Shown: one piece after another, positions 20,705-32,121 of the stretch
Numbering within the stretch: the stretch's first letter is position 1
Layout of the letters: the number at the start of each line of letters is the position of its first letter
Source: Agarophyton chilense
Lineage: Eukaryota > Rhodophyta > Florideophyceae > Gracilariales > Gracilariaceae
Direction: 5' to 3'
Length of the DNA stretch: 64,000 nucleotides
Assembly: GCA_030374765.1 (NCBI GenBank)
Contig: JARGXX010000068.1
Location: forward strand, 1,302,001-1,366,000
The notes under the pieces: model-generated
Database searches by the model: none
Told to the model about the DNA's origin: nothing
The model's input: only the letters and a program-made list of their open reading frames with translations
Program-made: the position numbers and the translations under genes

Positions 20705-22735
20705 ATGTCGCCGCCTACCCGTGGTTCCAGGACTGGATCGAACCGTCAAGCGGATTCAGTGCCCCCGGCCCCGCCTAGGCCGAGGAGCTCAATTCCCGAA
20801 GGTCGGAACGATTCCGGTATCGATTCGGACACTCGGAGAGCACCCTTAGTGGTTTCAGGTCCTCGAGAGGTCGTGGCTGTGGGCCCAGCTCCAGTGGTGG
20901 AGACCCCCTCAGCAGCACCCCGAAGTCGGGCCGACCCTGAATTACAGCGCCTGGAGACTCGAATCGATATTGCCAACGCGGCTCACGTCGAGCTCGTTCA
21001 GGAGGTTACTACCCTCCACCTCAAGGTGGAGGACGCCCCGGTGCGGGGAGTCGCCGATGACCTTCGTACCATGAGGAGGGATGTGAACTCCCTTTTGGAA
21101 AGCTTTGGTACCCCTGGGCTCTTTATTCAGGAGTACCGGAGCCTCGTGGAGGAACACCGCCTGCAAGCGGAACGCTTCCAAGCTCGGCTGGACACCCTAG
21201 AGGCCATTATCCGTATGAACGGAGACACAGAAGCCTCGAAGGATAAACCCAACGTTTCGGAAGACGAAGAACACCGCTCCGCTAAACGGGACCGCCGCAA
21301 GTCCAAGAAGAGGGTTCACCTCCAAGTGGATTTATCGGATTCCGATCCCAATCGCTCGTCATCGAGTTCGTCCTCCGAATCTTCTGATAGTGAAGATGGA
21401 CGCTAGTCATCCCGGGCGACTCGGTCGAAGGCTACTTACACCTCTCAAGGGGCAATCCGTACCCGGAAGAAGGGTAGGAAACACCTTGGATTAAAAGAGC
21501 TGAAGCCGACGAATCCTCTCTATCGGAAGCTGCTATCGTACCGCTATTACCGGTTGGATAACCTTTCGGGAGATCGAACATCCCGCGGAACGGGTAAGGT
21601 CAAGAACTACATCAAAAGGCTGAGCATCACCCTACAGAAGAGGGAGTTCACAGGAACGGACCCAATTCTGGTGCTCGATTTCCTTGCGAGGTTCTTCCAG
21701 GAGGCTGACATCCTCGGTATGAGTGAAGCGCAAGCGTATCTGGCATTACCCTATTTCTTAAAGAGGGTGGCTGAAGACCAGTTCAACTCCGTCCGTGGAT
21801 CATCCCGAGCCTCGGAAGGGGGAGTCACGTGCTGGCCCGAAGCGGTGCAGTACCTCTTGAGGTCATACGCTACTGGAAATGCGATTCAAGAAGCAATCCT
21901 TGCATTAAGGGATACGCGGCAGAAGCCGATGGAAACCGAAACGGTGTATTCAACTCGCTTGAATAAAGCGTTTCACCGATGCGGGAATGTATTCCCCGCC
22001 TACGAGAGATGCACCATGTTTGTGGATGGTTTGGACCCCTCGATAAGGGCATTGGTTGCCCGACATCGGGAAGAGAAGCGCAAGCTGACCTACTTGGAAC
22101 TGGTTCAGTACGCCCAGGCTGAGGGGGATACTCTCCGTGCCCGGCAGAACCGAAAGAGTCGGCCGACACGTGCACTCCTCGCCGATGGAGGTAACTCGTC
22201 TTTGTCACTCGCAGGAGGCCCTGCCCCTGTGGGGGTCAATGATAACATTCACTTCATGGGAAGTAACCCCGAATCTATGGGTACGTCTGAGTTGCCGTCG
22301 ACATCCCCTCCGACTACGGATGAAGACCCTGCGCTCTATACCCACGGACGGAGGGTGCCAGCCGCATCGCTACCTTTTGCGAATACCGCTGCTCGGTTCT
22401 CTCGCCCCGGATGGAGGGATACAGCACCACGTCGCGTGGATTCACGTCCACAACCGAACCCGGCAGAGCTGATTTGTTATTTGTGTTACCTTCGTGGTCA
22501 CAAAGCACCAGACTGCACATTTCCCCTGCGGGAGGGTTCACTAATTATCGCTCAGTACGAGGCTCTGACCCCTGAGGAGAAAGCTCGAGTCCCGAGTAGG
22601 TCCTATGAGAAACAAAGGATACTCCGGGCCCACCTTGCTGACAGGGATACAGAACTTGTACCCGCGAACGGGGAACAACCGGTCCCCTTCGAGGCAGCTG
22701 CACCAAATTCGGTGGGTTCCGCTTCGAAAAACTAA
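20705..22735 (+). pseudogene. Gag polyprotein, one in-frame stop (element 4)
   Basis: Starts MSPPTRGSRTGS. One frame throughout, with a single TAG at 21404-21406, so about 676 residues. Layout: Pro/Arg-rich start; coiled coil (about residues 75-160, AHVELVQEVTTLHLKVED); Lys-rich then Ser/Asp/Glu-rich hinge ending at the TAG; capsid-like core (FLARFFQEADILGMSEAQAY, RCGNVFPAYERCTMFVDGLD); zinc knuckle ICYLCYLRGHKAPDC (CX2CX4HX4C). It packages the RNA and forms the particle. The core frame ends TCG AAA AAC TAA, a possible frameshift site into pol. Confidence 0.88.
22726..22732 (+). promoter_or_regulatory. Possible -1 frameshift heptamer between gag and pol
   Basis: GAAAAAC sits as tcG AAA AAC directly before the gag stop TAA (22733). 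Pol lies in the -1 frame and stays open from this point to 22860. Downstream are GC-rich complementary runs (GGGAGTCTCCC; CCCC..GGGG within 22,740-22,765) that could form a stem. The first base of the heptamer is G, not the ideal A. Confidence 0.4.
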
Positions 22736-22863
22736 ACTTGGGAGTCTCCCCTGCGGGTGGGGCGTCTTCTAAGCCGGAGTTGAAGACGCCCGAGGCGCTC
22801 CAGCTTCGCTCCCCAGCTGTGACTATCCTTTCAAGGAGAACGGCTGACACTGACGTTAACTAG

Positions 22864-23826
22864 AGATACTTTAGTGTCCTCCGTCGCCCGTGGATACGGT
22901 CCCGTAATCTCCGTATTCCGGATCGAGTTATGGTAATGGCCAAGCGGAATTATAAAGTATTCGCCGACTTCGGCCTGTCCAACCAGTTTATGGTTCGTCA
23001 AATATCTGTCCTGGATACAGGAGCCGCTCCTAACTTAATTCATGTTGAATTGTTACCCCCGCTGCTCCGGGTTCAAGTTCTTACCGGTCCACGTTTGGAT
23101 ATCGCCGATGCGAACAACAACCCGCTACGGACACTGGGTACATTTTCTCTCATGGTGAGGTTAGGCTCCTATCTCGTTCAGCTAGAGTTTATTGTATGCA
23201 AGTCACTTGCAGCACCAGTCATACTGGGTTGTGACTTTTGCGACCGCTTCGTGGAAGCCATCCGTCCTCGGAATAGAACTGTGGAACTCGAAGACGGGTC
23301 TACGATCCCAATCGTTCGTAAACCCTTACAGGGAGCAGCGCGAACACGCGTTCCTCTCCCTGTCGCGCAGGAATCTGTGAAGAAGGACCCGTTGTCTACA
23401 CGGGTGAAGGTTGCGAAGTCAGTGGCACTCCCGCCAGAAACCCAAGATTGGGTAACAGTTGTTACCAAGCAGATTGGGGTGCATGTGGTACAACCAAACC
23501 CGTCTCGGTATACGCGGAGTCAACTCGCCCTTGCAAATGGGGTTGTCTCCGTGGAACCGGATAAACCTTACAAGGTTTTGGTAGCCAACTTTGGAAAGAC
23601 AACGCAGCATTTGGTCAAACACCAGATCCTGGGTTCTGTTCTTTCACACCCGCATGCGGTCGTACCTACAAAGATCTCTATTGCAGAGGTCCTTGGTGTG
23701 GCGGACCCTAAGGAGGGGGAGGACACTGCCGAAATCGCGGAATACGGTGAGCATACGACTGCAGCTCCACACACTGAACACTTTAAACCTCAGAAGGTTA
23801 CAGCCCCTATCACAGGAGCAGACTAG
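22864..23826 (+). pseudogene. Aspartic protease and protease-RT linker (element 4)
   Basis: An open frame follows a TAG at 22861; the first ATG is 22930. Retropepsin motif SVLDTGAAPNLIHVELLPP, second half VILGCDFCDRFVEAIRPRNR. The C-terminal linker includes LALANGVVSVEPDKPY and HAVVPTKISIAEVLG, the latter also found in element 3. The frame closes at TAG 23824-23826 and continues in the same frame into RT. The protease would process Gag-Pol. Confidence 0.85.
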
Positions 23827-23844
23827 ACGGATCCTGTTCAGGAA

Positions 23845-25574
23845 TTGGAGAAATGGGATCTCAACCATGTACCCGCATCTCATCGGGAGAAGCTGAGGCA
23901 CATGCTTCGTGAATTTACCCCCATGTGGGATGGTTCCCTTGAAACTATTGGGATTACAGAACACCGCATCGACTTGTTACCGAACACTCGGCCTATTTCC
24001 CAACACTCTTACAGGGCTGGACCGAAAGCTCGGGAATAGGAGAAATCTCAGGTGGAGAAGATGCTGAAAGCGGGCGTAATTGAACCTACCCAGTCCGCTT
24101 GGGCCTCACCAGTGGTGTTAGTTCCGAAACCGGATGGATCGTGGCGTTTCTGCATCGATTACAGACGCCTCAACGAGGTAACCATTAAGGATGTGTACCC
24201 GATCCCTCGGATGGACGAATACATCGACTCCCTTGGGAGCGCTACTGTTTTCTCTACCCTCGACGCCAATTCGGGCTACTGGCAAGTCCCTATTAGGAAG
24301 GAAGATCGAGACAAAACGGCTTTCGTGTGTCACCAAGGCCTTTCCGATTCCGGAGGATGCCTTTTGGGTTGACAAATGCCCCCGCAACGTTTCAACGGGC
24401 GATACACATTCTGTTGGCTCCCTTCAAGTGGAGGACGTGTCTAGTGTATTTAGACGACATTATTGTCTTCTCCAACAACCTGGATGACCACCTCGAACAC
24501 GTCAGGGACGTAATGAAGATACTCCGCGACGCGGGAATCACTTTGAAACTCAAGAAGTGCGAGTTTTTCACCGATTCGGTTAAGTATCTGGGTCATATCA
24601 TCCGTCCCGGACAGCTTTCAATCGATGAAGTACGAGTGAAATCCTTGAAGGAAGCAAAACACCCGAAAACTCAAACGGAGTTGCGATCCTTCTTAGGTCT
24701 GTGTAACTTGTATCGCCGATTCGACCCGAACTTTGCGGATATTGCCACTCCCCTCAACAGGCTCCTGACGAAGAGACAACCAGTTGAACTGGAACCTTTT
24801 GGCGACGCAGAAGCGTCTGCTTTCACGGCACTGGTGAATGCCGTAACATCACCGCCAATCTTGGCTCTACCCAATCCTGGGCTCCCTTACGAAGTGGACA
24901 CCGATGCTAGTGCAAACCAAGTAGGGTGTGCACTGTTCCAATCCTCTGAGGATGGGGAACGTCACCTTATTGGGTACTGGTCACGTTCCCTGAAGGTCCA
25001 TGAAAGGAACTACTCGGTCTCCGAGAAAGAATGTTTAGCCGTTGCGTGGGCCTTAGCTACACTTTGCCCCTATCTGATGGGTACTCGTTTCAAAGTCCAT
25101 ACGGACCACGCATGCTTGCGGGTGCTCCTAGAGATCTCCGAACCCTCGGGCCGCCTTATGCGCTGGCGTCTCCGACTGTCGGAATTCGACTTTGAGATCC
25201 TGTACAAGAAAGGGCAGCTGAACACTCAGGCTGATGCACTATCCCGCTTGGGAACCGCAGGGGAAACGGAACCCTATGAGGACGATGACATCCCATGTTT
25301 TATGGTATCGGACCTCGAGGGAGGAGCTCAACCGCTGACGGATGATGTTTGTGACGATATACTCGTCAACGAGAGTCTGGATTCGCCGACCGGCTCTTTT
25401 ATACCTATATCTCCAGAGGAGATGATACGCGAGCAACAGTTCGACCCATTCTGTACACGGATTCGGGCTCGCCTCAACGGAGGATTTCAGTTACCTTTCG
25501 AGGACGACGATCAGGGTTACCTAATCAGGACCGTTGGACCTTGCCCGAGGATAGTGGTGCCGCACACCCTATAA
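23845..25574 (+). pseudogene. Reverse transcriptase and RNase H (element 4)
   Basis: Frame of 23845-24341: TEHRIDLLPNTRPIS, TAG at 24037-24039, SAWASPVVLVPKPDG, FCIDYRRLN, STLDANSGYWQVP. A one-base loss near 24,340 shifts to the frame FRFRRMPFGLTNAPATFQ, then LVYLDDIIVFS (YLDD intact), YLGHIIRPGQ, LRSFLGLCNLYRRF. RNase H: EVDTDASANQVGCAL, SEKECLAVAWAL, HTDHACLRVLL, TQADALSR. The frame ends at TAA 25572-25574 inside the RNase H-integrase linker. All RT and RNase H catalytic acids are kept. Confidence 0.9.
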
Positions 25575-25601
25575 CAGAGGGTATTACACCTCACTCAATA
25601 T

Positions 25602-27245
25602 GTGAAGGTTGGCGCCCACCCCGGGGGAAGAAAACTGTACCTCACGTTGAGAAGGGACTTTTACTGGCCGGCAATGGCATTCAATTGTTACGCCGTCAGA
25701 CGGGTCTGCGCCAATTGCACCAAGAATGACCTCCAACTTCGGAAGCACTCTAAGAAGTTGACGCTGTTCCCGGCACGGGATGCACTCGAATTCGTGGCCA
25801 TAGACATCCTAGGGGAGTTTATCAGGACGCCCCGAGGTCATCGGTATCTGCTTGTCATTTCTGACAGATTCTCTAAGCTAACGAGAACTGTGCCGCTGAA
25901 GCGGATCACCGCCGCTAACGTCGCGCAAGCGTTCCTGACCCATTGGGTATTCGAATATGGACCGCCGGTGCAGTTGTTATCCGACAACAGAGGGCAATTC
26001 GCATCAAAGTTCTTTCAGGATGTATGTCGAATCCTTGATGTAAGGAATTTATTTGTTATTACGTTTCACCCTCAGGGGAATGGCCAGGTGGAGAGGTTTA
26101 ACCGCACGATACTCAACGCTTTGAGATCGTATGTTGTGGATCACCCCAAAAATTGGGACTTGTACACAGACGCTATCACTTATGCATACAACACCCAGGT
26201 ACATCGGGTTACATCGTTATCCACATTCGAACTGGTACTGTCGAGGACACCGCCACCGGTCGCCATCGAGGCTCAACCGACGCTGTCGACGTACCCGTCA
26301 CCGGGATTGTACCGAAAAGCCTGGAAGGAGTGGCTTACGAAGATGGTGCCGATAGCCCGGAAAGCAATAGACAAAGCTCAACGCGCCTACAAGAAGGACT
26401 TTGACAATCGGGTTCGCAAACCTCTACCTCAGGTGGAGCCCGACGACTTCGTCTTCCTTCGAAAAGAATACTACAATCCTGAAAAGGAACGTAGGCACAA
26501 GCTTTCGTTAATTGTGGACGGACCCTATCGTGTGGTTTCTGTAGACCCGGACACGGTGGTATTGGATATCGCTAACCGCCACGAACGGATCTCCAGGGAC
26601 CGCATCACACGAGCGCCCAACCCAAATGTGGAAGTGGTGTCGGCACCAACGCCCTCCACAGGGGATGATTCAACAGAAGTTAACCCGTCAGGCGGAGATT
26701 CGAACACCCGCCCCGTTATACTTCCGCAACCGGAACGTGGTTTAACCGACCTACCGGAAACTTCGGATACTCCTGAACCTGGGCCCGCTCCCTCAAGGGC
26801 CCAGTCAACGAACTCTTACAGAGTTACTCCCCCACCGGAGGTAATCAAGCCTCCTGGCTCTCCGCCTAAGGAGGGGGAGGAGGACTTAGTTCCTTCGCAG
26901 GACGATGTTTCGGCGTCAGCCAGTCGCCCTAACAGGGAATCTAGTTCTCACAGTGAGACGGCGAGCCCGACCGAGCCGGCGACAGAGAAGTCACAACCCC
27001 AGCATATGGGTAGCGACATCACCGCCGACCCAGCCGAGCACGACATCAGAAAAGATGACGAAAACCCGCCTAGGGAGAGTCGTGTGGAGAACTCCGCACC
27101 CGGAACGCCTACAGAGCCAACGATCACCCGCCGCCGCGGACGAGACACTGAGGTGTCGCACACTCAAACCCCGCTTTCTCGAGAACGAGCTGTGTCAGCG
27201 GACCCGCACGGGGAAGAGCTCGACGACGAGGTTGACCAAATTTAG
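25602..27245 (+). pseudogene. Integrase and GPY/F module (element 4)
   Basis: Same frame as RNase H past the stop at 25574. Zinc finger: VKVGAHPGGRK and CANCTK, with the first His region altered. Core: VAIDILGEF (D), LLSDNRGQFASKFF (D), NGQVERFNRT (E); triad intact. GPY/F: VDGPYRVVSVDPDTVVLDI. A ~220-residue Pro/Ser/Glu/Asp-rich tail follows to TAG 27243. With 547 codons it is the longest uninterrupted pol segment here. Confidence 0.9.
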
Positions 27246-27845
27246 CTCTCCGTTATGGAATGGGAATAGGAACTCCTATGGAGACACTGGAACCCTCAGG
27301 AATGGGAAAGAAATGAGTGAGACCCATCCGGGACAGCTCAGGAGAGTGCTAGCGCGTGTCGAAAGCGCCACCTCACATCCGCTTGCGGAGTGGCAACCGA
27401 CGCCCGCGCATTTATGTGGCACACGTCGAATGGCACCGATCCAATCAAAAGGCTCTGACGACCAACCGTCGCGCAAACCGCCTCCGTCGCACGGCGTGTT
27501 GCACAAGAGCAACCTTCGTCCCCGTAGCTCGGGTTGACGTTGAAGTCTTACCCCCTGAGTTTGGAGACGCTACTGCGTCGCGGTTTCTCAACCGTCACGG
27601 AATCTAAGAACACCGTTGTTATTGGGAAGATCTCAGCCTAAAGAAGAACTCAAAACTAGGCCGTTTTGACTGCGTAGACGGAAGTTACAACGTAGCCCAC
27701 AGGCCACTCGGCGCCGTTTGGACGAAGTGCTGAGACCCGCTAGCAACACGGAAAAGAACCCACCGGGGTGTTTCTAAACCCTACGTTGACACCCTCAAGG
27801 GAACTAGAGCGTTCCATGATGGAAGAGAAGCCCGAACAGGGAAAA

Positions 27846-28058
27846 GTGTACCCGCAGGAATTCGTTATCGATCGCATCGTGCGTCACATCTACACCCCCG
27901 AGGGAGAAGTCCGCTATCAAGTCTGATGGTACGGATTCTCGCCTGATGAGGATACAGTGGAACCCATTGAGCACCTTCCGAGGTCTAAGGTTTTATCCTA
28001 TCACCGACGCGCTCGGGTAACCTTGCCTCCAAATCTGGATCGTGCCCAAGTCGGGTAA
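27846..28058 (+). pseudogene. Chromodomain (element 4)
   Basis: VYPQEFVIDRIVRHIYTPEG, then RYQV, TGA at 27924-27926 where Arg is expected (CGA to TGA), WYGFSPDEDTVEP, HLPRSKVLSYHRRARVTLP. It is in the same frame as the integrase, separated by 600 bases containing about ten stops, so the spacer has decayed or is not translated. It fits a chromovirus targeting domain. Confidence 0.75.
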
Positions 28059-28460
28059 GCCACCACGGGAACTGGTGTGGATGGGACCTCGAAGTGAAAA
28101 AGATGTTGGATTTCTGAAGAGGAATTGAGGAGAGTATCCCGAAGAACACGTATTGAGAGAGAATGTCTACTGGCCCTCGGCCTAGCGCCGTTAACCGGGG
28201 AACACAGCAACGGGTATCGGGACAGTTTATGATGAAAAAAGGAAAAGAAGACCCACGAAGTGGAGAAGAAGATTAAGAAGAAGATTGGACCCTAGGAAGG
28301 GAAGAAGATGAAGACGAAGATGAAGAAGATCCTAAGAAAGAATGAAGAAGATGAAGTAGAAGTTAAGATCCTAGGAAGGAAGAAGAAAAGAAGTTATGCA
28401 AATATCAGAAGTTTACTATTGTCGCCAAGCTATGGACTCCACAATTGCCCGAAGGCGGAA
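28059..28460 (+). other. Purine-rich spacer after chromodomain (element 4)
   Basis: 28,230-28,400 is almost entirely G and A (repeats of gaagaagat, ggaaggaagaag). Element 3 has a similar GA-rich run after its chromodomain (15,966-16,070). It could be the end of a Lys/Glu-rich tail or an internal polypurine tract. Confidence 0.5.
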
Positions 28461-30095
28461 CTACGGAAAGCCCGAGGAGGGACCCGCCCCACCGTTGGGA
28501 TTCTGACCCTGATGGTACGCCGAGGCGAAAGCCAACATCTGGCTCACATCCGTCATACCCGGGGGAATCGGAATGCCCGCGTTCACGAGGCCTTGTCGCA
28601 CACTATCCGCTTGCGGAGTGGCAACCGGCGCCTGCGCAAGGGTGTTCACACCCCACCCGGGGGGAGCAGATGGACCGCCACCGGATGCATTCGCCGCCGC
28701 AGCTGAGGTCGTTCCCACTGGTTGGAAGGGTGCAGATGGCTCCACAGGGAGTACTCCACTTGGAGCTGGCATGTCGTTATCCAACGCTGGATCGTCCAGG
28801 TCTACTGGAGGCTCGTACTCGTAATCGTCGGTACAAATGAACCCCGTCGGGTGTCCCACCGGCATCGGTCGAGGCGAGTCAGTCGGCGCCCGTGCTTGCG
28901 CCGCGCTAATGCGAACCCCTTCGAAGGGATTGTAAGAGACCCAGTTACCGGAGCCCGGATTGTACCGGCCAGGAGACTTGTCTCGCGCGGATCCTTCCCC
29001 TGTGGGCTGATTTTCCACTGGAACTCGATCCCATTGGGTGTTTTCGATCACGTCCAAGATTGGATACAGGTCCTGCACGCTGCTGGCCGAACCCAACGCT
29101 GGGACAAGGTCGATCTGACGCATGATGGTCCGTAGCATCGGAGGAATACACCAGATACCAAAATGGTCATGAGCATCTCAGAGGAGGTGCGCCGCTACGC
29201 GGGCTGCCCACTCGGCTGCAACGAGGGCCCAGTATCACGAGTTCGGGTCGTGCATCAAACGAGACCCGATATAGTAGATGCATGGGGGCAGTTCAGCAAA
29301 GCACCCTCGGGGGACCTCGACCTTACTCCACCACGCTGGAAGGGGCACGAATCGCCCAACCTTCGCCGTGTTACGGATACGCTCCAGTTCTACGTGAGGA
29401 TGCGGGACAAGGAACTCGAAACGGGAGCGCGAGCGGCGCTCGAAGCGCACGCGTCGATCGAACCCATACTGTGTAAACTGCCGTTGAAGGTACCTGAATT
29501 CAGCCCGAAGGATGGAACGACTCCATTGGAGCATATCTTCTCGGAGAGGAAAACCCGGTCCGCGGAACTCGGCTTCGGGAAAGGCTGCCAGGTTATCGCC
29601 GTAGGAGACCTCACCGTACGTGCGGTAATAGGCGACATCGAACCCGTACTCCGGGGGAACCAGATGGTCAAAGCGTGACCTCTCCAATCGGTGGTAGGCC
29701 AGAGCCGCCATCACTGCGCGCGCCTTGTCCAGGGACTCCCCGCGACCGCGGTATAGATACTGAGGCTCTATGGCTACCCGCGCCCTCCAATCGGGAGAAC
29801 GTACAACCTCGACAGGTAGGCCACCCGGCAATAAGCCGTACTCCACGTAGGAGTCGATGAGCTCATCGTCGCGAACCGCTGTCGGATGGAACCACGAAGC
29901 GCGGGAATATATCAGCGGATCGGTAAGGGGACTCCACCTTCGAAAGGATTCGTTTGAGATCCAACCTCTGGAGTTTGCTACCAAGGGCATCGCATGAGCG
30001 GAGTTCCACGCCACCGCGTTAATGTGCAAATCCTCCTGAGGATGTCGATTGCTCGCCGAGGCGGAAGGTTCGGTACCTGACGGAACTGCATCCAA
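28461..30095 (-). pseudogene. Long antisense ORF between chromodomain and 3' LTR (element 4)
   Basis: Minus-strand frame of about 545 codons starting MDAVPSGTEPSAS, with only two stops (one at 29235-29237, one about 54 bases further). N-terminal 285 residues are rich in Arg, Tyr, Trp, Phe and Pro (EYGFDVAYYRTYGEV, FRYLQRQFTQYGFD). The C-terminal part is Pro/Ala/Gly-rich and acidic (YEYEPPVDLDDPALDND) and ends GGAGPSSGFP. No domain recognised, no signal peptide or membrane segment, so not an envelope. Weakly similar to the ORF at 4-1466, which occupies the same place in element 1. Confidence 0.65.
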
Positions 30096-30385
30096 ACCGG
30101 AGAAATATCCACCCTGCTGGGGAGCTTAGTTGTCCGCCGGCGCGGAGGCCGATGGCCCCGAGAGTGGGTTGAGGACGTATGGGTTCATTCCCTTGAGAGG
30201 GCTGGTTCAGACTGCTGTTGCGAGAAGTTGCTTATCGCCGAAAGTCGGAGGAGTAGAAGAAAGTTGTACCGATGTGCCGGTTTTGTGGCGATCCTCAGAA
30301 GTGGTGAAGGACCCCATTGGGAGAGAAGTATGTATAGTGACCGGAAAGCGAGACACCCACGGCTCGGAATGTTCTTCCTCGTCTT

Positions 30386-30398
30386 AAGGAGGGGGAGA
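30386..30398 (+). promoter_or_regulatory. Polypurine tract (element 4)
   Basis: AAGGAGGGGGAGA directly abuts the TG of the 3' LTR: the plus-strand DNA primer site. Confidence 0.85.
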
Positions 30399-31313
30399 TG
30401 TAGAGCAACGCCCAGTTAGGGGATACTTGAAGATGCAACCCATAGAATGAGGATTGAACCCTCCGAGGGTTATGACTATGATCCCCTCTAAGGTTTGCCG
30501 AGGTGGCACTGTTTTCTGGTTAGAGTTCGCCTATGAAGTGACAATTCGGATGGTCCATGGTTGGATTGGCCCCGTGATACACGAGGCTTAATTTTGGCAC
30601 CGATTTTCGGATATTTGTTAGAACGTTGGACTTTTGGGCCCTGACAGTGGGATCTCCACGTGTATGGCCCTGAGCAGGTGTGCACTACTGTAGAGTTAGT
30701 TAGTGAGCCCTACTTAGGGAGACGAGATCTGACAGTCCGAAGCTCAAAGTAAATGGTAACCAAGGTTGGTCTTCGATACCTTTAGAGGTTCTTCGTCGCC
30801 ATCGTTTCGGCCTTACAACCCGGAACGGGCTCTGGTTAGCAACGCCTGCGTAGGGACACGACTCCACTTGGAGAGTGCCCACGTTTGGGTTCCGTGCAAC
30901 CACCCCCTTGGGACCGCTCAGACGACCTGCGTGCACGATACCCCGTGGGGGTTCTGCTTACTTGTTGCGTGCTTTTTGTGTTTCCTTTCGAGGACAGGTT
31001 TTCGCCCCTGTATTGGGTTTCTTTTGTTGTTTCGCCCCTTTTCTGGTTCTCGGGTCCGGTGCCTGTTAGTGCCCGACCCTCGCCCCGTTTTCCCTCTTCG
31101 CCGGATTTTCCCCTATTCTTTGGGATACCCATACCCATTCCCGACCCAACGGTTTCTACCCCTCAACTCCGTCGGTACTGCCGGAATCCCCCGTGGGAGT
31201 TACACCCCACACTACGGGTGGAACGGAGGGCTCTGTCTCTGAGTCTGCCTCCCCCAGGGAGCAAGGCTTCGAACACCTTGAGAGCACCTCCCGTCGCCGG
31301 GTTTTGCTCCACA
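30399..31313 (+). repeat. 3' LTR (element 4)
   Basis: 915 bp copy of 19562-20477. It ends CTCCACA and is followed by the TTAAG duplication at 31314. Confidence 0.95.
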
Positions 31314-31318
31314 TTAAG

Positions 31319-32121
31319 CTAGATTCATTCAAGTAGAGAATTTGGTTGCATGTATGAGCAGATGCAACCAAGCTCACAGTGGTTTTATGTGATGTTGTTA
31401 AATCAATAGGGCATTGAGCTTGCATCCTAACTCACGCAGGCTGAGTATTCTGGATAAAATATGATTGGTGAAAGACGGCTTTATCTGTGCCTTGTCTGAA
31501 CGCTAGTAGAAAAAATCCGCTTGCACTTGCACTTCAGGACAGTCGCTTGAAGTGGAAAGCAAATCTTCATTCAGACATCCATCTTTATATTTCTAATTAT
31601 GGGAATAGAACCAAGGAAAAGCATCTGAGAAAAGAGCCTTAAATTGTTAAGAAATCAAGGAAGTATCGATGAGTAGTTTATTCTATTCTATAGGGTTCAT
31701 CTGATGCAGAGACGAATTCTTCTAGGGTAATGAGCATTAAGGTTTGCAAGTATCACAAGGCCGTTCTTTTGAAAGAAACATCAGAGTTGTCGTAGATGCG
31801 CGCGGCGCTTTCTCCGGAATACATCTGACACGACACTGGGCTTTTCGCAGTAATCATACTGACACGGAATTCGAACAAAACGATACGATCCGATATGAGT
31901 TCTACAACAAGGCGAGCACTCAACTTGCACACGGTTGTGACGTAATGTTGCGGCGCCAAACGGTAAAAGGCCTACAGCATATAAGGATAGACCCAAAAGC
32001 AGCGGTTCTTGGGGGTGAAACGGGTCTCTAGCGGTCAACCAGTTGCGACTTAAGAGAGACGAAGAACACAATCGAAACCAAAAGAAGGACGAAAATAAAC
32101 AGGCAAAGAAAGAAAACTCAC
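31319..32121. other. No clear gene; possible downstream exon
   Basis: No convincing ORF on the plus strand. On the minus strand 31753-32071 is open in two frames and could hold a downstream exon of the gene at 32122-32530, but no acceptor keeps its frame. Confidence 0.3.

Larger units (their letters stand above)
19562..31313 (+). mobile_element. Complete Ty3/gypsy chromovirus (element 4)
   Basis: Flanked by TTAAG at 19557-19561 and 31314-31318, a perfect 5 bp target duplication. LTRs begin TGTAGAGCAACG and end CTCCACA. Between them are primer site, gag, protease, RT, RNase H, integrase, GPY/F, chromodomain, a purine-rich stretch, an antisense ORF and a polypurine tract. Total 11,752 bp. The LTRs differ by about 20 substitutions and one indel over 915 bp by my reading (about 2%), so insertion is fairly recent. 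Even so, gag has one stop and pol one frameshift and several stops, so this copy is non-autonomous. Confidence 0.95.

Noticed and set aside
29163-29678. 171-codon plus-strand ORF in element 4
   Set aside because: Complement of the longer antisense ORF. Lies between chromodomain and LTR with no pol motif, and is shorter and less continuous than the minus frame.
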